64,000 nt of DNA from DASUPK01 sp963797265. GTDB taxonomy: Bacteria; Actinomycetota; Thermoleophilia; Solirubrobacterales; 70-9. The stretch's first letter is position 1. The number at the start of each line of letters is the position of its first letter. The DNA lies in NCBI GenBank assembly GCA_963797265.1, contig CAWCOY010000003.1, forward strand, positions 1,054,001 to 1,118,000, written 5' to 3'. Positions 57,897 through 64,000 of this stretch are shown here, piece after piece. Position numbers and translations under genes: made by a program. Below the pieces are notes generated by a model. That model saw only the letters and a list, made by a program, of their open reading frames with translations, did no database searches and was not told the origin of the DNA.

Positions 57897-59339
57897 CTAC
57901 TGCCAGGTCTCCCAGCGCAGTCCGTCGTTCCCGCTCAGCAGATGGCGCTCGTCGAGCGCAGGATCGAGGTCGGGGAACTCGAGGCGACGGTGGGAGCCGC
58001 GCGACTCCTCGCGTTCGAGCGCGAAGCGAGCGATCAGGCGGGCGAGCGGATAGGGGTCGGTGAGCAGGCGCTCGAGGCCGTCGGCGCTTCGCAGCGGGCC
58101 CGCGAGCTCCCAGACCGCCTCGCGGGTGGCCACCGTGGGTGGTTCGAAGCGCCACTCCGGCGGATCGGGGGCGGGGCCGGGGTCCGGTTCAGCCGACGTG
58201 GCGTTCGCCGCCTTCGCCCCGAGCACGAAACACTCGGTGAGCGAGTTGGAGGCGAGGCGGTTCGCGCCATGGAGCCCGGTGCAGGCGCACTCGCCGACGG
58301 CGAAGAGCCCGGGGAGGGAGGAGCGGCCCTCGAGATCGGTGGCGATCCCGCCCATCACGTAGTGGGAGGCCGGGGCCACCGGGATCGGCTCGCGCAGAGG
58401 GTCGTACCCGGCCTCCCGCAGGGACGCGAACACGCTTGGGAAACGGGCCTCGCTCAGCTCTCGCATATCGAGCAGCACGTGGTCGGTGCTGTCTCGCTTC
58501 ATCTGGTCCAGGACCGCGAGGCTGACGGCGTCGCGCGGGGCCAGCTCGTCGGTGAACTGCTCGCCGTCAGCGCCGAGCAGCTTTGCTCCCTCGCCCCGGA
58601 CGGCCTCGGTGACGAGCAGGCCATCCGATTCGGTCCCGGGCGCCGACAGGGCCGTGGGGTGGAACTGGCAGAACTCCAGGTCGGCGAGGTCGGCACCGGC
58701 GGCGTGAGCCATCACCGGGCCGGCCCCGATCGCGCCCCACGGATTGGTCGTGCGCGCCCAGAGCGCGGCGGCGCCGCCCGTCGCCAGGATCGTGGACTTC
58801 GCTCGGAGACGCCCGTCTTCGGTGATCACCCCGTGGCACCGGCTGCCGTCGCTCCAGAGCGCCACGGCCGAGGTCTCCTCGATTACCTCGATGCGTTCGT
58901 CTCGAGCTGCGAGCTCGGCGAGCCGCTCCGTGATCCGGCGCCCGGTAGCGGCGCCGCCGGCGTGCACCACTCGCCTGCGGGAGTGCCCACCCTCCAGAGC
59001 GAGTGACAGGCTCTCGTCCGGAAGGAGATCGAAGTGGATGCCGCGCCGCTGGAGCTCCCAGACAACGCCCGGCGCCTCTCGCGCCAGCAGCTCGGCGGCG
59101 GATCGCCGGCACGCTCCCCTCCCAGCCGCGACCGTGTCCTCGACGTGCTGCTCCGGCGAGTCGTCGGGCCCGATCGCGGCCGCGAGGCCGCCCTGCGCCC
59201 AGAAGCTCGAGCTCTCCGAGAGCGGCTTCCTCGACACCATCGCCACCCGCGAGCCTGCGTCCGCCGAGGTCAGCGCCGAGTACAGGCCGGCGGCGCCGCC
59301 GCCCACCACCACGACGTCGAGGGGCTCGTCCGGCGTCAT
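57897..59339 (-). CDS. nadB: L-aspartate oxidase NadB
   Basis: 480 aa. VVVVGGGAAGLYSALTSADA is the FAD Rossmann motif; SSFWAQGGLAAAIGPDDSPE, HSRRRVVHAGGAATGRRITE, FCQFHPTALSAPGTESDGLL, REPIPVAPASHYVMGGIATD and EFLA-type GANRLASNSLTECFVLGAKA are hallmark NadB/succinate dehydrogenase-fold residues. It oxidises aspartate to iminoaspartate, the first step of NAD synthesis. nadA and nadC are not in the window, which is unusual for this pathway. It is divergent from the HDAC-like gene. Confidence 0.93.
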   Translation of the reverse strand: MTPDEPLDVVVVGGGAAGLYSALTSADAGSRVAMVSRKPLSESSSFWAQGGLAAAIGPDDSPEQHVEDTVAAGRGACRRSAAELLAREAPGVVWELQRRGIHFDLLPDESLSLALEGGHSRRRVVHAGGAATGRRITERLAELAARDERIEVIEETSAVALWSDGSRCHGVITEDGRLRAKSTILATGGAAALWARTTNPWGAIGAGPVMAHAAGADLADLEFCQFHPTALSAPGTESDGLLVTEAVRGEGAKLLGADGEQFTDELAPRDAVSLAVLDQMKRDSTDHVLLDMRELSEARFPSVFASLREAGYDPLREPIPVAPASHYVMGGIATDLEGRSSLPGLFAVGECACTGLHGANRLASNSLTECFVLGAKAANATSAEPDPGPAPDPPEWRFEPPTVATREAVWELAGPLRSADGLERLLTDPYPLARLIARFALEREESRGSHRRLEFPDLDPALDERHLLSGNDGLRWETWQ

Positions 59340-59376
59340 CGGAGCGCCGAACCCTAGTCTGCGCTAGATCGCGGGG

Positions 59377-60375
59377 CTGTACGTCCGACACCCGAGCTCG
59401 TTCGAGCACGACACCGGCGGTCATCCGGAGAACGCCCGGCGCCTGATCGCCATCGAAGAGGCCATGTCGGACCGGAACTGGCTCGGGATGGAGCTGGTCG
59501 AGGCGCCGGCGGCGACCCGTGAGCAGCTCGAGCGGGTCCATGGGGCCTCGCACATCGACTCGATCGAGAAGCTCGCGGAGCGGGGCGGGGGGCCGATCGA
59601 TCTGGACACCGTCGCCAGCGCGGGCTCCTGGGTGGCGGCCCTGCACGCGGCGGGAGGAGCCGTTCATGCCGCCGAGCGGCTCCTGGCTGATGGTGGCTTT
59701 GCCTTCTGCGGCCTGCGCCCGCCGGGGCACCACGCCGAACGCGACCGTGCGATGGGGTTCTGCCTGTTCAACAACGTTGCGGTCGCTGCCGCCCACGCGA
59801 TCGCGGAGCTCGGGCTGGAGCGGGTCCTGGTGCTCGACTGGGACGTGCACCACGGCAACGGGACCGAGGCGATCTTCTTCGGCTCCCCGCAGGTCCTCTA
59901 CTCGAGCATCCACCAGAGCCCGCTGTACCCGGGGACCGGGGCCGCCACTGACTTCGGCAGCGGAGAGGGCGAGGGCTACACCGTGAACCTCCCGGTGCCG
60001 CCGGGCAGCGGCCCCGACGAGTTCCTCTCGCTCGTTCAGTCCGTGGTCATGCCGGTTGCGCGCGAATGGAGGCCCGAGCTGATCTGCATCTCGGCCGGCT
60101 ACGACGCGCACCGCGACGATCCGCTGGCGAACTGCACGCTGGACGACGCCGCCTACGGGGACATGGCAGCCAGCATGCGCGACCTGGCGACGGAACTCGA
60201 GGTGCCGGTCCTGATCTGCCTGGAGGGCGGCTATTCGCTCGGTGCCCTGTCCGGCTCGACGGTCGCCACCCTCGAGGCCCTCTCGGCCGACCGCGCGCCG
60301 CGGAGCGCCCCGATCGGGCCGGCGGGCCAATATCGCGAACGGCTGGCCCGCTTCTGGCCCGCGCTCGATGGCTAG
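59377..60375 (+). CDS. Histone-deacetylase-family (acetoin utilisation-type) deacetylase
   Basis: About 332 aa. FCGLRPPGHHAERDRAMGFC, LFNNVAVAAAHAIAELGLER, LDWDVHHGNGTEAIFFGSPQ (zinc ligands Asp, His), ISAGYDAHRDDPLANCTLDD and LEGGYSLGALSGSTVATLEA are class II HDAC-like motifs; acetylpolyamine or protein deacetylation is possible. The family N-terminus LYVRHPSSFEHDTGGHPENA is in frame from 59377, but no ATG/GTG/TTG occurs between the TAG at 59365 and ATG 59464. CTG 59377 is proposed; ATG 59464 would delete conserved residues. Its stop overlaps the opposite gene's stop. Confidence 0.85.
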   Translation: MYVRHPSSFEHDTGGHPENARRLIAIEEAMSDRNWLGMELVEAPAATREQLERVHGASHIDSIEKLAERGGGPIDLDTVASAGSWVAALHAAGGAVHAAERLLADGGFAFCGLRPPGHHAERDRAMGFCLFNNVAVAAAHAIAELGLERVLVLDWDVHHGNGTEAIFFGSPQVLYSSIHQSPLYPGTGAATDFGSGEGEGYTVNLPVPPGSGPDEFLSLVQSVVMPVAREWRPELICISAGYDAHRDDPLANCTLDDAAYGDMAASMRDLATELEVPVLICLEGGYSLGALSGSTVATLEALSADRAPRSAPIGPAGQYRERLARFWPALDG

Positions 60376-62423
60376 ACGGTCAGGTTCTCCCTGAGCTCGT
60401 CGAGCAGGCTCTTGGGAAGGCCCGGGACCTCCTCCAGGTCGTCGACCGAGTTGAAGCATTCCTTGCGCTCCCGGTAGGCGATCACGCGCGTCGCCTGAGT
60501 GACCGAGAGGCCGATCCCGCGGAGCTGCTCGAAGGTCGCCTGGTTGACGTCGAGCGCCGACTCCTCGTTACGGGACCTGGGCTCGGCCGGGCTCGGCTCG
60601 GTCGGCGGAGTGGGTTCTGACTCGACCGCCGGCTGCTCCGGCTCCCTCCCCTTCTCGCGCTTTGCCTTCTTCTCGGCGACCTGCTTCTCCCGAGCGGCCT
60701 TCTTCTCCGCCGCTTCCTTCTCGCGGGCCGCCTTCTTCTCCGCGGTCTCCTTCTCCCGCACCGCACTCCGCTCGGCCGCCTCCTTCTCCCGGGCGGCCCG
60801 CTTGGCCTCGCGCTCCTCGCGTCGGGCGCGGCGGGCCTCAGCGACCCGCTGCAGCAACCCGGGCTCCGACTCCTCCATCGCGTCCTGCTCGACGGTGTCA
60901 GTGTCCTCGCGCCGCTCAGGCTCGGCGACCTGCTCCGGTTCCTTGGGCTCTTCGGGCTTCTCCGGCTTCTCGGCCGGCTCGGGGGTCTCCACCTCCGCGG
61001 CCTGCTCAGGTTCGGGCTCCCGGGGTTTCGGCTCGGGCTCCTCGACTTCGGCCGTCTTTCTCGCAGGTAGGTCGATCCCGATCGAGGCGGCATGCGCCTG
61101 GGCCCCGCTCGCCCGGTCGACCACCGACTTGATCCGCTCCTCGAGCTCGCTGACGCGGCTCTCGCGCTCCTCCTCGGCGCGGCGCAGCTGATCGCCGGAG
61201 GCATCGCCGAGCTTGCGCTCGGCAGACTCGGCGCGAGCCTCGGCCTCGCTGAGTTGAACCTCAGCGGCCCGGAGCGCCCGGCCGGCTTCCTCGAGCTCGG
61301 CGGCCAGCTCGGCCTCGCGCTGGGCGAAGGAGCGCTCGGCCTCCTGCTTCGCCTCACGCTCGATCTGCGCCCTCATCTTCTCGATCTGCCTCTCGACGTC
61401 CGTTGAGTGCTTCTCGGCCTCCTCCCGGCGCGCGGCGCATACCTGCTCCTTGGCCGCCGCCTCGGCCTGGCGCTTGAGCTCCTTGGTCCGGCCCTCGAGC
61501 CAGTTGGCTGCCTCCTCTCGGGCGCTCACCTCGGCGCCCCGAAGCCTCTCGACCTCCTTCTGCAGCTCGGCGAGCTGCGTCTCGGTCTCCTTCGCCGCAC
61601 GAGACTTGGTATCGGACTCGACCTTGGCGAGCGCCTCCTGGATCCTGGCGTCGGACTCGGCCTGCAGGCGGCGCATCTCGGCGTCGATCCGTTCCTCGGC
61701 CTCACGCTGGAGGCGGGTGCGCTCCTCGGCGAGCTTCGCCTCGGCGCCCTCGACGCGAGTGCCGGCTGCCTCGATCTGCTCGGCGATCTCGTCCAGGCGG
61801 CGCTGCGCCGACTCCGCCGCCTCGGCGGCGGCCTCGCGCTCGCGGCGCAGGGTCTCCTCGCGCGAGGCGAGCTCGGACTCGTGGCGAGCCTCGGCCGCCC
61901 GGCGGGCGGCGGCGATCTCCTCGCTTGCCCGGGCGTCAGCCTCGGACTTGATCTGCGAGATCCGCTGGGTGAACTCCTGCTCGAGCTCGCCCCGGATCTG
62001 GGCCTCGAGCTCCGCCCGGCTCTGCTCCACGAGCTCGCGCTCTCCGGTCGACCGTCGTCCCTCCTGTCGATCCAATTCCTGCTTCACCTCCCGCTCGACG
62101 CGGGCGTTTCCCTCCTGGACCTCCCGCTCGAGCTCCACCAGCCTCTCCTGTGCTTCCCTGAGGGCGGCGGCGGCTTCGTCCCGCTCCGCGATCAGCTGCC
62201 TCTCGCGATCGGCCCTCGCGTCGGTGGCGCCGACCTTGCTGGCGGCGCGTGCCTCGGCCTCCTCGAGCCGCCGCTGCACCGCCTCCAGCGACCGGGCGGC
62301 ACGCTCCCGTTCCCTCTCCAGGTCCTCCTCCAGCGCGAGGATCTCGGCGGTCGCCTTGTCCTCGGCGTCACGGCGCGCGGCATGCACGGCCTGATCGGCG
62401 CGCTCCTCCTCCTGCTCGCTCAT
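60372..62423 (-). CDS. Long coiled-coil protein with Lys/Ala/Glu repeats and C-terminal ComEA-type HhH domain
   Basis: 683 aa. Residues 1-430 are an almost unbroken coiled coil (ALEEDLERERERAARSLEAV and similar). A Pro/Glu-rich stretch follows (PEPAEKPEKPEEPKEPEQVA), then charged repeats of the form KKAAREKEAAE (about 535-590), and at the end a helix-hairpin-helix module: ALDVNQATFEQLRGIGLSVT, SVDDLEEVPGLPKSLLDELR, as in ComEA DNA-binding domains. No signal peptide or membrane helix is seen. A structural DNA- or nucleoid-linked scaffold is possible; no known family fits the full length. ATG 62423 begins MSEQEEERADQ. Confidence 0.75.
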   Translation of the reverse strand: MSEQEEERADQAVHAARRDAEDKATAEILALEEDLERERERAARSLEAVQRRLEEAEARAASKVGATDARADRERQLIAERDEAAAALREAQERLVELEREVQEGNARVEREVKQELDRQEGRRSTGERELVEQSRAELEAQIRGELEQEFTQRISQIKSEADARASEEIAAARRAAEARHESELASREETLRREREAAAEAAESAQRRLDEIAEQIEAAGTRVEGAEAKLAEERTRLQREAEERIDAEMRRLQAESDARIQEALAKVESDTKSRAAKETETQLAELQKEVERLRGAEVSAREEAANWLEGRTKELKRQAEAAAKEQVCAARREEAEKHSTDVERQIEKMRAQIEREAKQEAERSFAQREAELAAELEEAGRALRAAEVQLSEAEARAESAERKLGDASGDQLRRAEEERESRVSELEERIKSVVDRASGAQAHAASIGIDLPARKTAEVEEPEPKPREPEPEQAAEVETPEPAEKPEKPEEPKEPEQVAEPERREDTDTVEQDAMEESEPGLLQRVAEARRARREEREAKRAAREKEAAERSAVREKETAEKKAAREKEAAEKKAAREKQVAEKKAKREKGREPEQPAVESEPTPPTEPSPAEPRSRNEESALDVNQATFEQLRGIGLSVTQATRVIAYRERKECFNSVDDLEEVPGLPKSLLDELRENLTV

Positions 62424-62468
62424 CAGGGCGACTCTAGATGAGTGATTCCACGGCCGCGTGTGCACGGG

Positions 62469-62566
62469 GGCGCGACTGGCCGAGCAGGTCGAGGACGCAG
62501 GCCGCGTGGCGTGGCACCGCCACGCGAGCGGTCGAGGACGAAGAGATGCAAAGGGCCAGTCGCGCC
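62469..62566. repeat. Nested inverted repeat in the 270-bp gap before the pilin gene
   Basis: GGCGCGACTGGCC (62469-62481) pairs with GGCCAGTCGCGCC (62554-62566), 13 perfect bases. Inside, CGCGTGGCG (62503-62511) pairs with CGCCACGCG (62518-62526) around a six-base loop, and GTCGAGGACG occurs twice. The gap 62424-62693 holds no gene. It could form a two-tier RNA or cruciform; a structured leader or small RNA is possible. Confidence 0.55.
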
Positions 62567-62693
62567 ATCCGCGTGCGCGTGGTCGTGGAATTGCTCATCT
62601 AGTGGCTGACGCGCTCCTCTTTCGCCACAAGCCACACGCCTCTGGCGTGGCGGCGGCGGCCATCCTCGCTCGAAACGAGCCGAGGAGGTTTGC

Positions 62694-62936
62694 ATGCCAG
62701 AACTCGTCGCCCGACTCCTGCTCGCCGCGGAGGCGGCGAGCGGCCGGCTGCTTGCGCAGCCGCCGCGTCGCGGGCAGGGAACGGTCGAGTACGTCGGATT
62801 GATCCTGCTCGTCGCCCTCCTGATGGTGGGCATGGTCGCCGCGATGAAGGGGTTCCAGGGCAAGCAGGGCCTGGAGCTGGCCCAGACGATCGTCGACAAG
62901 ATCCGCGAGGCGGTCGGGCAGGTCAAGTTCAAGTAA
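62694..62936 (+). CDS. Flp-type (class IVb) pilin-like small protein
   Basis: 80 aa. A leader of 27 residues ends in RRG, followed by QGTVEYVGLILLVALLMVGM: Gly at -1, Glu at +5 and a following hydrophobic helix are the prepilin peptidase pattern of Flp/TadE-type pilins. The C-terminus (QGLELAQTIVDKIREAVGQV) is short, as in Flp. AGGAGG lies 7 nt before ATG 62694. No tad/cpa assembly genes are in the window, so the rest of the machinery would be elsewhere. Confidence 0.8.
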   Translation: MPELVARLLLAAEAASGRLLAQPPRRGQGTVEYVGLILLVALLMVGMVAAMKGFQGKQGLELAQTIVDKIREAVGQVKFK

Positions 62937-63007
62937 CGGCGCTGCGCCCGGGTTGGTTCGCCGGCCCGGGCGCGGGCAGCCGGTCTCAGGCGTGCGAGAC
63001 TGGCGCC

Positions 63008-63742
63008 ATGCCCGCCAGCCGCTCCTACGACCGTGCTCCGGCCGACACACGACCGGTTGCGATCGAGCCGGGCTTCGTCCGGACAGCCGACGGCTCGGCC
63101 CTGTTCTCGCAGGGAGAGACGCGGGTGATCTGCACCGCGTCGGTGACCGATTCGGTGCCCCGCTGGATGGAGGGAAAGGGTCGCGGCTGGGTGACCGCCG
63201 AGTACGCGATGCTGCCGGCCTCGACCGGGGACCGGAAGGCGCGCGACATCAGCCGCGGCAAGCAGGACGGCCGCGGGGTGGAGATCCAGCGCCTGATCGG
63301 GCGGTCACTGCGTGGCGTCGTCGACTTCCAGGCTCTGGGTGAGCGCTCGGTGTACGTCGATTGCGACGTCCTCCAGGCGGACGGTGGAACTCGCTGCGCG
63401 GCGATCACCGGAGGGTTCGTCGCCCTCCAGCAGGCGCTGGCCGCGCTCGCTGACGCGGGCAAGATCGAGCGGCTTCCGCTGAACCAATCGGTGGCCGCGA
63501 TCAGCGTCGGGATGGTGGAGGGGCGGGCGCTCTGCGATCTCGACTACGTCGAGGACTCGACCGCCGAGGTCGACGCGAACGTGGTCATGACCGGGGATGG
63601 CGGCCTGGTCGAGGTCCAGGCGACGGCGGAGCGCACTCCGCTCTCCCGTGCCTCGCTCGACGAGCTCCTGGCGCTCGCGGAGGGCGGCATCGCCCGGTTG
63701 CGCGAGGCTCAGGAGACGGCGCTCGGAGCGCTTCCCGCCTAG
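63008..63742 (+). CDS. rph: Ribonuclease PH
   Basis: 244 aa. Phosphorolytic 3' exonuclease that trims tRNA precursors. DTRPVAIEPGFVRTADGSAL, FSQGETRVICTASVTDSVPR, WVTAEYAMLPASTGDRKARD, GRSLRGVVDFQALGERSVYV, DCDVLQADGGTRCAAITGGF and VDANVVMTGDGGLVEVQATA are all canonical RNase PH motifs and the length is normal. The next gene, rdgB, follows after 8 bp, a conserved pairing in many bacteria. Confidence 0.96.
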   Translation: MPASRSYDRAPADTRPVAIEPGFVRTADGSALFSQGETRVICTASVTDSVPRWMEGKGRGWVTAEYAMLPASTGDRKARDISRGKQDGRGVEIQRLIGRSLRGVVDFQALGERSVYVDCDVLQADGGTRCAAITGGFVALQQALAALADAGKIERLPLNQSVAAISVGMVEGRALCDLDYVEDSTAEVDANVVMTGDGGLVEVQATAERTPLSRASLDELLALAEGGIARLREAQETALGALPA

Positions 63743-63750
63743 GGCGCGCG

Positions 63751-64000
63751 ATGCCGGCGCTGATCGTCGCGACGCGAAACGAGCACAAGCTCCGCGAGCT
63801 CGGCGAGCTGCTGGCGGGCGTCGAGCTCGATCCGTTGCCGCCCGAGGTGGAGCTGCCCCCGGAGGAGGGGCAGACGTTCAGCGAGAACGCGCTGGGCAAG
63901 GCGCGCGCCGCTCACGCCGCGACCGGTCGCGCCGCGATCGCCGACGACTCCGGCATCGAGGCCCACGGGCTGGACGGCCGCCCGGGAGTCCAGTCCGCCC
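63751..64000 (+). CDS. rdgB: XTP/dITP pyrophosphatase RdgB/HAM1 (N-terminal part, runs off right edge)
   Basis: The first 83 codons: MPALIVATRNEHKLRELGEL, GQTFSENALGKARAAHAATG and AIADDSGIEAHGLDGRPGVQ, the last holding the metal-binding DDSG. Hydrolyses non-canonical purine triphosphates such as XTP and dITP. It is preceded by rph with 8 bp between. The rest is outside the window. Confidence 0.94.
   Translation, partial: MPALIVATRNEHKLRELGELLAGVELDPLPPEVELPPEEGQTFSENALGKARAAHAATGRAAIADDSGIEAHGLDGRPGVQSA

Noticed and set aside
61407..62441. Leu/Gly-rich 344-codon plus-strand frame opposite the coiled-coil gene
   Set aside because: Mirror of the Glu/Arg-rich coiled coil (GAG/CTC codons read backward); looks membrane-like only for that reason.
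62441..62600. tRNA or riboswitch in the gap before the pilin gene
   Set aside because: No cloverleaf, no TTC-type T-loop or known riboswitch core could be recognised; only inverted repeats are supported.

Overview
The window is very high in GC, codes densely on both strands, and uses many GTG/TTG starts and ATGA-type overlaps. Its gene content (SUF genes with an Rrf2 regulator, a CysO/CysM/Mec cysteine route, PPOX-fold oxidoreductase, WNEPN-type secreted glycosidases, O-antigen-ligase-like proteins with a helical tail) fits a deep-branching actinobacterium, most likely Thermoleophilia/Solirubrobacterales. That placement is inference from protein style; there is no rRNA or tRNA here to confirm it. 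No CRISPR array, insertion sequence or prophage was seen.

Layout. 1-11.9 kb: the start of sufB behind a Rieske ferredoxin; a membrane-anchored GMC oxidoreductase between two SnoaL-like paralogues; a decayed and an intact GT-C-like membrane protein in tandem; a polyprenyl-phosphate-type GT2; then sufU-sufS-sufC and an Rrf2 regulator. 12-18 kb: CapA-like phosphatase, PPOX protein with MarR regulator, HtpX protease, cupin, methyltransferase, then the sulfur-carrier operon rhodanese / rhodanese-E1 / CysO. 18-44.4 kb: a large surface-polysaccharide locus with about eight glycosyltransferases, seven methyltransferases, a polyprenyl-phosphate sugar transferase, an O-antigen-ligase-like protein and a Wzt/Wzm ABC exporter, bracketed by three paralogous secreted GH-A-type glycosidases. 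44.4-49.5 kb: a polar amino-acid ABC importer divergent from cysM, followed by an HhH-like protein and the JAMM protease Mec. 49.5-57.7 kb: conserved hypotheticals, a hydantoinase/oxoprolinase pair, a methyltransferase, a Cys/His-cluster protein, and two families of small intergenic palindromic repeats. 57.9-64 kb: nadB, an HDAC-like deacetylase, a long coiled-coil protein with a ComEA-type tail, an Flp-type pilin, RNase PH and the start of rdgB.

The strongest functional story is a split protein-thiocarboxylate cysteine pathway. CysO at 17.7 kb ends in Gly-Gly followed by five extra residues, so it should need proteolytic trimming; the JAMM protease (49.1 kb) and CysM (47.2 kb) lie about 30 kb away. 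Both loci carry an ACTTC...GAAGT inverted repeat just upstream of the first gene, and the site at 47.2 kb also lies upstream of the divergent amino-acid importer. A second signal is a local hairpin family at 48-51 kb with a compensatory stem change, and a roughly 100-bp repeat whose two copies supply the stop codons of two unrelated genes.

Between 20 and 30 kb at least five genes are broken by single frameshifts although their protein sequence is otherwise well conserved. This may be real decay or phase switching in a glycan locus, or sequencing error; the sequence alone cannot separate these.
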